This document shows positions 15,782-23,211 of a stretch of 64,000 nt of DNA, piece by piece (the first letter of the stretch is position 1; the number at the start of each line of letters is the position of its first letter). The notes beneath the pieces are model-generated. The model had not been told where the DNA came from. It was given only the letters and a program-made list of their open reading frames with translations, and made no database searches. A program made the position numbers and the translations under genes. This DNA comes from Nonomuraea endophytica (GTDB lineage: Bacteria; Actinomycetota; Actinomycetes; Streptosporangiales; Streptosporangiaceae): the NCBI RefSeq assembly GCF_014203235.1, contig NZ_JACHIN010000013.1, positions 124,001 to 188,000 of the forward strand, read 5' to 3'.

Positions 15782-17313
15782 ACGACAGATCGTTGATCGG
15801 GCAGGAGGTCGCCGGGTACCTCATCGAGAACATCGTCGGCAAAGGCGGCATGGCCGTCGTCTACCTGGCACTCGACCCGCGCCTGAGCCGGCGCGTGGCC
15901 CTGAAGATCCTCAACCCGATCCTCAGCGTCGACGACCGCTTCCGCCAGCGCTTCATCCTGGAATCGCGCACCGTCGCCAGCATCGAACACCCCAACATCA
16001 TCCCGATCTACGAGGCCAACGCCGATCCCTCCGGCGTCCTCTACATCGCCATGCGCTACGTCGACGGCTCCGACCTCCGCCGCCACATCTACGACCGGGG
16101 CCCGCTGCCCGTCGCCCAGGCCAACACGATCTTCGCCCAGGTGGCGGCGGCCCTCGACGCCGCCCACGCCCACGATCTGATCCACCGCGACGTCAAACCC
16201 GCCAACATCCTGATGGCCGGCGACCACGTGTACCTGACCGACTTCGGCATCACCAAGCACCGCACCTCGATCTCCGGGCTGACCCAGACCGACCAGTTCA
16301 TCGGCACGCCGCGCTACATGTCGCCCGAGCAGATCAACAAGGAGACCGTGGACGGGCGGTGTGACCAATACGCCCTTGCCTGCGTGGTCTATGAGGCCTT
16401 GACGGGGCGGCTGCCGTTCCAGCGGGACAACGACATCGCGCTGCTGTGGGCGCACCTGGCCGAACAGCCGGCGCCGCTGTCGCAGGTACGGCCCGACCTG
16501 CCGCTCGAGGTGGACGGGGTGATGATGCGGGCCCTGGCCAAGGCGCCGGAACAGCGTTACCCGAGCTGCACCGCGTTCGTGGCCGCGCTGCGCGACGCGA
16601 TCAGCGGCCACGTCCCGGAGACCGCGCCGCGCGCGCAACTGCCCATCTTCCGATCCGCTGGAGGCGCCGTTTCGGGCAGCGGCGCGGTCGCGAGGCCGAT
16701 ACCGCGAGGCGGCAAGCTGCCCATCGTGCTGACCGCCCTGATGGCGGCGGTGGCGGCGCTGGTCCTGGCGGTGCTGGTGCTGATGAACCAGCGATCCGAC
16801 GCGTGGACCGGCTACGGGCAGACGGCGGCTGCCCCGCTGACGTTCGACCACCCGGCAGACTGGACGGCCATCACGCACGGGGACCTGTTCGCGGTGGTTT
16901 CGCCACGGGCGGCCGAGTTCGAGTCACTGTTCGTGTCGGGGGCCAGCGCGGACTGGTCAAAGGTGGCCCCGATCATCGCGGAGGACCCGGAGTCGGCGTC
17001 CGGCGTATACGTCCAGCTCTCGGACACGCTGGACGGCACCGCCACGGCCGACCAGATGAAGTCGACGCTGGAGGGTCTGTTGCCCGGCCAGGTGACCATC
17101 CCACGCAACCCGGTGGAGGACCAGGCAGGCAGCAGCCAGGCCCGCAGCTTCCAGGGCACCCTCCAGGACCCCCGAGGCGGATCGAGACTGGGCTTCGTCG
17201 GCTACGTGGTCGACCGTCCGGCCAAGCCGATGCTGCTCCTGTATTTCTGCGCCCGAGCCACCTGCGACGACGCCACGCAGGTTCGGGTGCGGCAGTCCGT
17301 ACGGGTGGGCTAA
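15778..17313 (+). CDS. Transmembrane serine/threonine protein kinase
   Basis: GTG 15778 overlaps the previous stop (GTGA). The 511 residues hold an N-terminal Hanks-type kinase: P-loop VGKGGMAVVYLA, Lys43 (VALKIL), catalytic HRDVKPAN with Asp138, DFG Asp155 and activation-loop GTPRYMSPEQ. A linker leads to one membrane helix (KLPIVLTALMAAVAALVLA, about 311-335) and an extracellular domain of about 175 residues with two Cys near the end. No PASTA repeats are present, so it is not PknB. The outer domain resembles the generic PknD-like or lipid/protein sensor folds only loosely. It is co-transcribed with the zinc-ribbon pseudo-protease. Confidence 0.93.
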   Translation: MNDRSLIGQEVAGYLIENIVGKGGMAVVYLALDPRLSRRVALKILNPILSVDDRFRQRFILESRTVASIEHPNIIPIYEANADPSGVLYIAMRYVDGSDLRRHIYDRGPLPVAQANTIFAQVAAALDAAHAHDLIHRDVKPANILMAGDHVYLTDFGITKHRTSISGLTQTDQFIGTPRYMSPEQINKETVDGRCDQYALACVVYEALTGRLPFQRDNDIALLWAHLAEQPAPLSQVRPDLPLEVDGVMMRALAKAPEQRYPSCTAFVAALRDAISGHVPETAPRAQLPIFRSAGGAVSGSGAVARPIPRGGKLPIVLTALMAAVAALVLAVLVLMNQRSDAWTGYGQTAAAPLTFDHPADWTAITHGDLFAVVSPRAAEFESLFVSGASADWSKVAPIIAEDPESASGVYVQLSDTLDGTATADQMKSTLEGLLPGQVTIPRNPVEDQAGSSQARSFQGTLQDPRGGSRLGFVGYVVDRPAKPMLLLYFCARATCDDATQVRVRQSVRVG

Positions 17314-17315
17314 AC

Positions 17316-17593
17316 GGTCCTCGCGCTTCGCGCTCGGGCTCCTCTCACGGGGGAGCCCAGCTCTCCCGCGCCCCCTCGCCGGGGGGCCTCCCGGCCCCCG
17401 GTCCCCCGAGCGCTGGCCGGGTTCCGTGGCTCAAGAGCATGGAGCTCGCTACGCTCGCGCGCCTTTCCGGGTTTCCCCACCCGTTATCCCGATCGGTGGC
17501 CGGCCAGCTGGACCCCACCCAACCAGGAGATTCTTCATCCCAACCGCTAGTTGACCAACCACCGATGGACCCAACCAGACCGGACCCCTCGCG
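17316..17593. repeat. Long inverted repeat, left copy (about 278 bp)
   Basis: This block matches 25757-26035 in opposite orientation. By eye it differs by about one indel (near 17328) and one substitution (near 17373). It begins two bases after the kinase TAA stop. Inside are GC-rich hairpins, for example 17350-17370 (gggggagc cca gctctccc; perfect in the other copy) and a ccggggggcc/ggcccccgg stem near 17379-17401, which could end transcription. A 90-codon minus-strand frame across it (17345-17617) is shared by both copies but has no recognisable domain and may be spurious. Confidence 0.9.
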
Positions 17594-17706
17594 GTAGTCC
17601 CTGACACGATCCGGCAACGCCTCCCCTTCCTGGCACCATCAAGGAAGGCGTCCCAGAGGGATGCGCTGACGACATGCGGGGGCTGATCGGGCGCTCGGTG
17701 TCGCGG

Positions 17707-17928
17707 ATGCCAAAGCGTCCTTACCAGCAGGTCGCCGCCGAGCTGCGCGAACGCATCCTCTCGGGCCAGATCCCGCCAGGCCCCCGGAACCCCAGCCTGG
17801 TCGAGCTGGAGGCCGAGACCGGTGGCCTCGCCCGCGACACGCTCCGCAAAGCGGTCAAGGTCCTCAAGGACGAGGGCCTCGTAGAGACCGAGCCCGGCAT
17901 GGGCATCTATGTGGTCGAGCGGGCCTAG
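17707..17928 (+). CDS. Small GntR-family winged-helix regulator
   Basis: The protein is 73 residues from ATG 17707 (MPKRPYQQVAAELRERILSG); an ATG at 17674 would add 11 residues and neither has a clear ribosome site. It contains only the GntR DNA-binding domain: YQQVAAELRERILSGQI, LVELEAETGGLARDTLRKAVKVLKDEGLVE and the wing PGMGIYVV. No effector domain is present, as in many small actinobacterial GntR (YtrA-like/TraR-like) proteins. Its stop overlaps the convergent methyltransferase stop by 3 bp in a ctag. It is the first gene inside the left inverted repeat and may control the accessory block. Confidence 0.85.
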   Translation: MPKRPYQQVAAELRERILSGQIPPGPRNPSLVELEAETGGLARDTLRKAVKVLKDEGLVETEPGMGIYVVERA

Positions 17929-19082
17929 GTCAGCCACACGTCCTGTTTCGACGGGGTGACGAGCATCCGGTACGCGGACCTGTCCGGCCGGCCGCCGCGC
18001 AGCCACTCCATGAACGCCGTCTCCAGCTGCGTCCAGAGCTGGCGGGCGCCGCTCTGGACGACCTCGGTGTCCTCGCCAGGACGGATGGTCGCGATCGCCC
18101 AGCCGTCGTCGCGCAGGTCCCGCAGCCGCATGACCCAGCCGCTTCCGTCGGCCAGCACCTCGCGTCCGGCCGACGTGATGGCGATGTGCGGGGCGGTGGC
18201 GGCCAGCCCCAGCCCGAACCCGCGGTTGAGCGCGGCCCAGGCTTCGCGGGGGTCGGTCCGCGTGGTGGTCGTGACGCTGTCGGCGCTGTCGTCCGGGAAC
18301 GTCGACCACGCGTCGCGCTGAGAGCGGAGCATCATGAACCCGCAGTCGTTGTGGAAGGTGCCGATCGCGGTCCCGTCGTCGAGCACGTCCAGGCGTAGTT
18401 GCATGCCCCATTGGCCGGGCATCGGCATCCATGGCAGGACGATCGAGCCGCCGGGCCGGGTCTGCTCGACCCACGCGTAGGGGATGTCGCGCACTCCGCA
18501 GGTGACGTGTACGCGGTCGTACGGCGCATGGTCGGGCCAGCCGAACTGGCCGTCGCCGACGATGACCTCGACCACCCCGCCGATCCGCCGGAGGTTCTCC
18601 TCGGCGGCGTCGGCCACGGCCTTGTCGACCTCGATCGTGGTCACCTGGTCGTCGCTGAGCCGCCACGAGAGCAGGCCGGCAGTCCAACCGCTGCCGGTGC
18701 CGATCTCCAGGACGTTGTGGTGGCGTTCCAGGTCGAGCAGGTGAAGCATCTCGGCGACGACGTGCGGGGACGAGACCGATGAGGTGGGGTAGGCGCTGAT
18801 GTCGGCCACGTCGGTGGTGCCTTCGCCGCGCTGGGTGATGATGGCGGTGTTGGTGTAGACGGCCTTCCACCAGTTGGTGGGGTCGTGGTCGCGGCTGATC
18901 GCGTGGTCTGGAGTGTCGTACTGCGGCTGCGCCCAGGCGTGTTCGGGGACGAACAGGTGCCGGGGTATCTCGTCGAACGCGCGCAGCCAGAGGCGCTGGC
19001 GCGCATCGTCGGAGTCGAGTACGCCGGAGGAGATCAGATAGGCGGTCAGGTCCGACGGGCCATACGCGCCGGTCACGGTCAT
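17925..19082 (-). CDS. PIMT-like SAM methyltransferase (RiPP-associated type)
   Basis: A 385-residue protein starting MTVTGAYGPSDLTAYL. Motif I is VLEIGTGSGWTAGLL (about 124-138), preceded by IPRHLFVPEHAW, WWKAVYTNTAI and SSVSSPHVVAEMLHLL. This layout is shared by protein-L-isoaspartate methyltransferase homologues that travel with actinobacterial RiPP systems such as ATP-grasp (graspetide) and FxLD clusters. The C-terminal about 180 residues go beyond a normal PIMT (about 210). ATG 19082 overlaps the radical SAM stop (ATGA), so the two work together. It probably methylates a side-chain carboxylate on a peptide or protein partner. The precursor is not evident. Confidence 0.8.
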   Translation of the reverse strand: MTVTGAYGPSDLTAYLISSGVLDSDDARQRLWLRAFDEIPRHLFVPEHAWAQPQYDTPDHAISRDHDPTNWWKAVYTNTAIITQRGEGTTDVADISAYPTSSVSSPHVVAEMLHLLDLERHHNVLEIGTGSGWTAGLLSWRLSDDQVTTIEVDKAVADAAEENLRRIGGVVEVIVGDGQFGWPDHAPYDRVHVTCGVRDIPYAWVEQTRPGGSIVLPWMPMPGQWGMQLRLDVLDDGTAIGTFHNDCGFMMLRSQRDAWSTFPDDSADSVTTTTRTDPREAWAALNRGFGLGLAATAPHIAITSAGREVLADGSGWVMRLRDLRDDGWAIATIRPGEDTEVVQSGARQLWTQLETAFMEWLRGGRPDRSAYRMLVTPSKQDVWLT

Positions 19083-19978
19083 GACGCCACCTTGCGTCGG
19101 TCGTCGGGCGGGGGCGGCGGCGGGTCGCCGCCTGGAGGTCTGCAGCCGAGTGCCGGATCGCAGCCGGGACGGCACTTCGGCTCGCACTGGCCGTCTCCGT
19201 CGGGCTCGCACGGCGGCATGCGCCGCGCGTGGACGCCCGAGTCGGCGGCAAGACGGTTGGCGCCAGCGTACAACTCGCCCAGGCCGAGGTCGCGGAGATT
19301 GCCGGCCTTGAGCCAGCGACCGAGCGGGCACGGGGTGACGGTGCCATCCGGCAGGATCGCGGCGATACCGTCGCCGCACCGGCCGCACAGCTCGGAGGCG
19401 TCGCAGGCGGCACGGGCGGGGCGGCCGAGGAGCCGCATCCGGTCGATGCCGACGTCCGTGACGCCGAGCTGCGCGAGCTCGGCCTTGGCCTGGTCGACGC
19501 GCTGGCCGTTGACGACGCCCACGATGCCCACGCGGATGGGGATGCCCATGGTGACCGCCTGCGCGATGTTGCGGCGGGTGAGGTGCAGAGTCTTGCGGCC
19601 GGTGATCTGCCGGTGCTGGTCGGGGTCGTCGGTGTAGTAACTGGTGGCCAGGCGCACGCCGGGCTGGGCGAACACCTCCCACATCGCGGGGGTGGCGTGG
19701 ACGAGGTTGGTGTACACCTCGGTCTCAAGCCCGTCGCCGAGCGCGTGCCCGATCAGCGTCGGCAGGTCGCGGTGGAGCGTGGGTTCCCCGCCGATGAACT
19801 GCACCATGCGGGCGCCCAGCGTGCGGGCCTGCGTGATGGCCGTGACCCATTCGGCGGCGGTCATGGTGCCGTGGGTTCCGTCCGGCCCGGAGCCGGCGTA
19901 GCAGTGGGTGCAGGACAGCTGGCACTTGCCGGTGATCTCAGCCCAGAAGAAGTCCAGGGCGGGTGGTGCCGTGCTCAT
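19079..19978 (-). CDS. Radical SAM/SPASM-like protein with C-x-P cysteine tail
   Basis: The start is ATG 19978 with aggagg five bases upstream. The 299 residues carry the SAM-cluster motif C19-x3-C23-x2-C26 (CQLSCTHC) and GGEP at 63-66. A SPASM-like Cys group follows at C192, C198, C201 and C217 (LCGRCGDG, TPCPLG), probably for an auxiliary Fe-S cluster. The tail (255-299) has five Cys, each in C-x-P: CEP, CEP, CRP, CDP, CRP, then a run of six Pro. It overlaps the methyltransferase gene. It is likely a peptide or protein modifier, but the substrate is unknown. The frame stays open upstream for 90 Arg/Pro-rich codons to ATG 20248, which I judge untranslated. Confidence 0.85.
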   Translation of the reverse strand: MSTAPPALDFFWAEITGKCQLSCTHCYAGSGPDGTHGTMTAAEWVTAITQARTLGARMVQFIGGEPTLHRDLPTLIGHALGDGLETEVYTNLVHATPAMWEVFAQPGVRLATSYYTDDPDQHRQITGRKTLHLTRRNIAQAVTMGIPIRVGIVGVVNGQRVDQAKAELAQLGVTDVGIDRMRLLGRPARAACDASELCGRCGDGIAAILPDGTVTPCPLGRWLKAGNLRDLGLGELYAGANRLAADSGVHARRMPPCEPDGDGQCEPKCRPGCDPALGCRPPGGDPPPPPPDDRRKVAS

Positions 19979-20244
19979 AAGGTCCTCCTGATGAGACGGG
20001 GTGACCCCGCCCGGGTCAGCCTTCACACTGCGGGCCGGGCGGGGCCACGTCAGCCGGGAACCGTGGGGGTAGATCCCGGGCTTGTGGTGGCCCGCGGGCT
20101 GGTGGACCCGGCGGGCCGGTCCGGCGATGGCAGCAGCCGGACGCTTGCGTGGGTGGTGGCCCTGCCCCGTCACCCCTCCAGAGCGGGACAGGGCCACCAC
20201 CCGCCCGGCCGCGGCAGCTTTCGGCGTCTGCCACGGCCGGACTG
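19979..20244 (-). other. 266-bp spacer upstream of the radical SAM gene
   Basis: This is the only sizeable gap in the minus-strand 22.2-17.9 kb gene run. On the minus strand it stays open in the radical SAM frame. It encodes an Arg/Pro/His-rich stretch with no domain, and its ATG 20248 overlaps the stop of the upstream small gene (ATGA). A hairpin is possible where gggtggtggccctgtcccgc and its near complement gggcagggccaccaccc face each other (20148-20202). A short leader or precursor peptide could hide here, but I find no convincing one. Confidence 0.4.
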
Positions 20245-20526
20245 TCATTGGGAGGCCGCCTGGCGGACGGCCTGGAACCGCATCACCTCGCGCCCGAGGC
20301 GGGCTACGAGCTCCGCGGCGGATGGTGCGGTGATTACCACGCTGATGCCTGCCCGCGCGAGGTCCGAGGTGAGGGGCCTGCGCAGCCGGGCGGTCCACTG
20401 GCCGTCCTCGACCGTGATGTCCCAGCCGGGGTAGTCCTGTCGCAGGAGGTTCAGCTGCCGGTCGGGTGAGGGCAGCGCGGCGTCGGCAGCCTGGGAAACG
20501 GTCTGGCCGCCGCCGCGCTGGGTCAT
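20245..20526 (-). CDS. Small conserved tryptophan-motif protein A (93 aa)
   Basis: ATG 20526 overlaps the stop of the upstream gene (ATGA). The protein has a polar start, then LNLLRQDYPGWDITVEDGQWTARLRRP, and ends with a helix (AAELVARLGREVMRFQAVRQ). The pattern R-x-D-x-P-x-W ... W-x-A-x-R also appears in the upstream neighbour, so the two look like related modules. Length and position just before a radical SAM enzyme are suggestive of a substrate or recognition partner, but there is no leader/core layout. Function unknown. Confidence 0.6.
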   Translation of the reverse strand: MTQRGGGQTVSQAADAALPSPDRQLNLLRQDYPGWDITVEDGQWTARLRRPLTSDLARAGISVVITAPSAAELVARLGREVMRFQAVRQAASQ

Positions 20527-20987
20527 GAAGTGCTCCCTGCGGCCAGGCTGATGATTCCCAGCTCGGCACGAGCTTCGTCCTGTTCCACCACGAGTCGGCG
20601 CAGTTCGTCGGCTGAGCCGGCCCCCACGGTCCGGCTCAGGCCGTGGGCGACGGTCTCCTCGACAGGCGCGTCGTTGATCCGGGTGGCATACCAACCGGCC
20701 TGAGCACCTTGCTCATCGCGACCACGCCAGAACTTCCAATCAGGAAGGTCCTTGCGGAATCCGTCGAGCTGTTGGCCTGGAGCGTGGCGGTCGCACGCAA
20801 CCACGTTCCAGGGACGGCCTCGATACGTGATCTGGCCAGCTGCATGCAGAGGCCGCGATACAGAGCCGCAGCGAATGCAGGCTTCGCCGTGGAGACGAAC
20901 AATGCTTATCTCGGGCGCTCGCGTGACCTTGGACACCGGGGCAATCCGATCTGTCGCCGTTGGACAACCTGATGATCCGGTGTGCAT
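20523..20987 (-). CDS. Small conserved tryptophan-motif protein B with Cys/His site
   Basis: About 154 residues if ATG 20987 is used; later GTG starts near the PVSKVTRAPEIS stretch are possible. It contains HGEACIRCGSVSRPLHAAG and VVACDRHAPG, a C-x2-C ... C-x2-H set that could bind zinc. DGFRKDLPDWKFWRG ... GWYATR follows, with a C-terminal DELRRLVVEQDEA helix. The middle part matches the W motif of the downstream 93-aa protein. It overlaps that gene by 4 bp, so the two are translationally coupled. I do not recognise a characterised homologue. Confidence 0.6.
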   Translation of the reverse strand: MHTGSSGCPTATDRIAPVSKVTRAPEISIVRLHGEACIRCGSVSRPLHAAGQITYRGRPWNVVACDRHAPGQQLDGFRKDLPDWKFWRGRDEQGAQAGWYATRINDAPVEETVAHGLSRTVGAGSADELRRLVVEQDEARAELGIISLAAGSTS

Positions 20988-21029
20988 CTGGCGACAGGTG
21001 ACCCAGTGTGGGTCACCTGGATTGCGTGA

Positions 21030-22205
21030 TCAGACGGCGTGGCACCATTCCGCGAAGCTGCTCAGCGATTCGGCGTCGGCCCGCTTGAGCCGGCGCAGCG
21101 TGGCGGCGTCCTCGCGCACCCAGCGATGGTCTCTGGTGTGCTGTGGCGCGATCCTTCTGGCCACCTTGAGCGACTCGAAGGCGTCGTCTGGCAGGCCAGC
21201 CCACAGCTGGGCTCGGCCGAGTTCGATGTAGAAGCCGCTGCGCCGTTCAGCTGGTAGATCTGGTGGAGGTACCCATTCGCGAGCGACGTCGAGTGCGCGT
21301 TGCACGTGGTCGCTGCCGAGACTCACCGCTACGGAGACCTCGTGGATCCTGACGGAACAGGGACCGAAGGCGGTGCCGGCGTAGATGCCCTCGGCCACCT
21401 GGTCGCCGAGGTGTCGAGCCTGGGTGAGGTGGAAGTCCGCAGCGTCGACGTCGCCGGCCCGGCCCGCGATGACCGCGGCCCTCATGTGGAGTGCCCCAAG
21501 TGCCGCGATGGACGGCGCCAGCGTCGGTGGGGGTGCGGCATCCATAGCCCGCTGCAGAGCGCGCAGTCCCGACGAATGCGCGTACGCCGCGAAGAACGTC
21601 TCGGTTCGTACGTAGGCGACCACGCTGTCGATCAGGCGATCGTCGGTGTGTGGCGCCGCCCAGCGCATCAGGTCGATGAGCCGGGCTGACAGATCGTGGG
21701 CGCCATGTTTGTAAGCCACGGCATCGGCGGAACGGCAGGCGGACACGAGCAGTCGCGCGATCTCTGGCTGCTGCTCGCTGGTCGCGGTATGGAAAGCGCG
21801 GAAGAGCTCGGTGAGCAGTTCCGGCACGTGGCGCACGATCCGCACATACTGCGCGGCCAGCCTCCATGAAGCAGACTCCGCGACCGAGGCTTGCAACTCT
21901 TCGAGTGCGCGGACGGGGCCGTCCTCGGGCACGTCGTAGGCAGCGATGACCGCAGACAGATCAGGCAGCGCGTGCTGGATCCGGGCGCTGGCCTGGGCGC
22001 GGTCCGCCAGCAGTATCGACGGGTCGAGCCCAAGGCCGGCCGCGATGGCCTCCAACACACTGTCGCCCGCACCGCGGGCGCCGCGTTCGATCTTTCGGAG
22101 AGTGCCTACATGGATGCTCGCGGCGTCAGCGAGCTGCTGTTGGGTCATGCTCGCGACGCCCCGGTGGTACGCGATGCGTCGACCAATCCCGCTGCTGGGG
22201 GGCAT
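21030..22205 (-). CDS. XRE-family regulator with TPR-like C-terminus (1)
   Basis: ATG 22205 gives MPPSSGIGRRIAYHRG; a TTG at 22259 could extend it by 18 residues. The helix-turn-helix is MTQQQLADAASIHVGTLRKIERGARG at about 22-47. The remaining about 320 residues are Ala/Leu-rich helical repeats (for example LRALQRAMDAAPPPTLAPSIAALGALHMRAAVIAGRAGDVDAADFHL), as in the large actinobacterial class of XRE proteins linked to accessory gene blocks. It lies upstream of the two W-motif genes, the radical SAM and the methyltransferase in the same orientation and is the probable local regulator. Confidence 0.85.
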   Translation of the reverse strand: MPPSSGIGRRIAYHRGVASMTQQQLADAASIHVGTLRKIERGARGAGDSVLEAIAAGLGLDPSILLADRAQASARIQHALPDLSAVIAAYDVPEDGPVRALEELQASVAESASWRLAAQYVRIVRHVPELLTELFRAFHTATSEQQPEIARLLVSACRSADAVAYKHGAHDLSARLIDLMRWAAPHTDDRLIDSVVAYVRTETFFAAYAHSSGLRALQRAMDAAPPPTLAPSIAALGALHMRAAVIAGRAGDVDAADFHLTQARHLGDQVAEGIYAGTAFGPCSVRIHEVSVAVSLGSDHVQRALDVAREWVPPPDLPAERRSGFYIELGRAQLWAGLPDDAFESLKVARRIAPQHTRDHRWVREDAATLRRLKRADAESLSSFAEWCHAV

Positions 22206-22276
22206 GGGGAGCTCGATTCCGGAGACGTCTATCTCGGACTGTAGCGAGCCGACTACCAACTTGCCCAGTTAGCGCG

Positions 22277-22909
22277 CTATTCTGCGGCGATCGTGACGAG
22301 TTCGGCGAGGCTGTTGATCCGCCAGTCCGCCGCAGCCGCCGCCGGGTCGTCTGCCCACAGGTGCCCCCATGGGCCGCGACGGATGTGAGCCGTGCGCATC
22401 CCGAGGGCGCGTGCGGGGGTGATGTCGTTGGCGGGATGGTCGCCGACGTAAATGGTGGCGGCCGGAGCGGATCCGGTGAGCTCCAATACTCGGGTGAAGA
22501 AGGCCGGGTCCGGCTTGGAGACGCCCCATTCACCGGAGGTGGCAATGGCGTCGACGGGCAGGTTCAGGCGCCGGAGTAGGTCGGCGGCGCGAACGGTCTG
22601 GTTGCCCGCGACCACGATTCGGTGGCCGGCCTCTCGGAGAGCGGCCAGAGCGGGGCGAACGTCGGGATAGAGGTCGGCTTCGTCAAGGACCTCGCCGAGA
22701 CCTGCCGCTTCCCGGGCCGCGTACTCGGCGGCGATGTCCACATCGGGATCCAAGAGCCGGATGGCGTCGGCGTTGTCGCGGCCTTGCGCTACGACGGCCC
22801 CGACCAGGGCAGACAGAGTGTGTCGAGGGACTTCGAGCCAGTCGGCCCAGGCTGCCCAATAGCGGTCGTCGCGGACGATGGTTTCACCGACGTCGAGGAC
22901 GATGGTCAT
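22277..22909 (-). CDS. HAD-family hydrolase
   Basis: The 210 residues start MTIVLDVGETIVRDDR. Motif I is LDVGET, so the usual second Asp of DxD is Gly-Glu; this is the variant seen in many actinobacterial HAD proteins with the RDDRYWAAWADWL continuation. Motif II is VVAGNQ, motif III the Lys in GVSKPDP and motif IV YVGDHPANDI. ATG 22909 is preferred; ATG 22918 would add three residues. It is a phosphatase-like enzyme of unknown substrate. It sits in the accessory block beside the XRE regulator. Confidence 0.85.
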   Translation of the reverse strand: MTIVLDVGETIVRDDRYWAAWADWLEVPRHTLSALVGAVVAQGRDNADAIRLLDPDVDIAAEYAAREAAGLGEVLDEADLYPDVRPALAALREAGHRIVVAGNQTVRAADLLRRLNLPVDAIATSGEWGVSKPDPAFFTRVLELTGSAPAATIYVGDHPANDITPARALGMRTAHIRRGPWGHLWADDPAAAAADWRINSLAELVTIAAE

Positions 22910-23211
22910 CACGTGCATGAGCATAGGTGGCCGCACGACCAGGTGACGCCTGGGAAGGCGGTCGTCTTGGCCGTGTGACGTTTTCCCTCGCCGAGCTCCA
23001 CGTCATCGCCCCCGATTGCGAGTGACTCTCGCATGCCGTCACGATAACTCCGCATTTGTGCGTGATCACGCCCTTTGTTCCTTACGGGGAGATAAGCCTT
23101 CTACGGGCGCGGAGTCCTTCGCTCGGCGGTGCTGCCGTGGCGCTGGCGGCCATGCCCGCGGCGCGGGCATGCGGGGGAGATCCGCGCTCGGTTCGGAGGG
23201 CACGGATAGGC
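22910..23211. other. 302-bp non-coding gap
   Basis: No credible gene is seen. It holds a 12-bp palindrome gcgtgatcacgc at 23060-23071 about 150 bp upstream of the HAD gene, and a strong hairpin at 23151-23171 listed separately. Base composition is less GC-biased than in the flanking chromosome. Confidence 0.5.
23151..23171 (-). terminator. Terminator-like hairpin
   Basis: catgcccgc-ggc-gcgggcatg forms a perfect 9-bp stem with a 3-base loop, 41 bp after the stop of the minus-strand XRE gene 2. There is no U-run, as is usual for actinomycete terminators. Confidence 0.55.

Noticed and set aside
17345-17617. A conserved 83-90 codon protein encoded in both inverted repeats.
   Set aside because: The shared translation simply follows from shared DNA; it has no domain, no ribosome site and low-complexity Gly/Ser/Pro content.
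19979-20248. An extension of the radical SAM protein by 90 residues to ATG 20248, which overlaps the upstream stop (ATGA).
   Set aside because: The extra segment is Arg/Pro/His-rich with no fold, whereas ATG 19978 has a perfect aggagg at the right distance and places the CxxxCxxC motif at residue 19 as in related enzymes.
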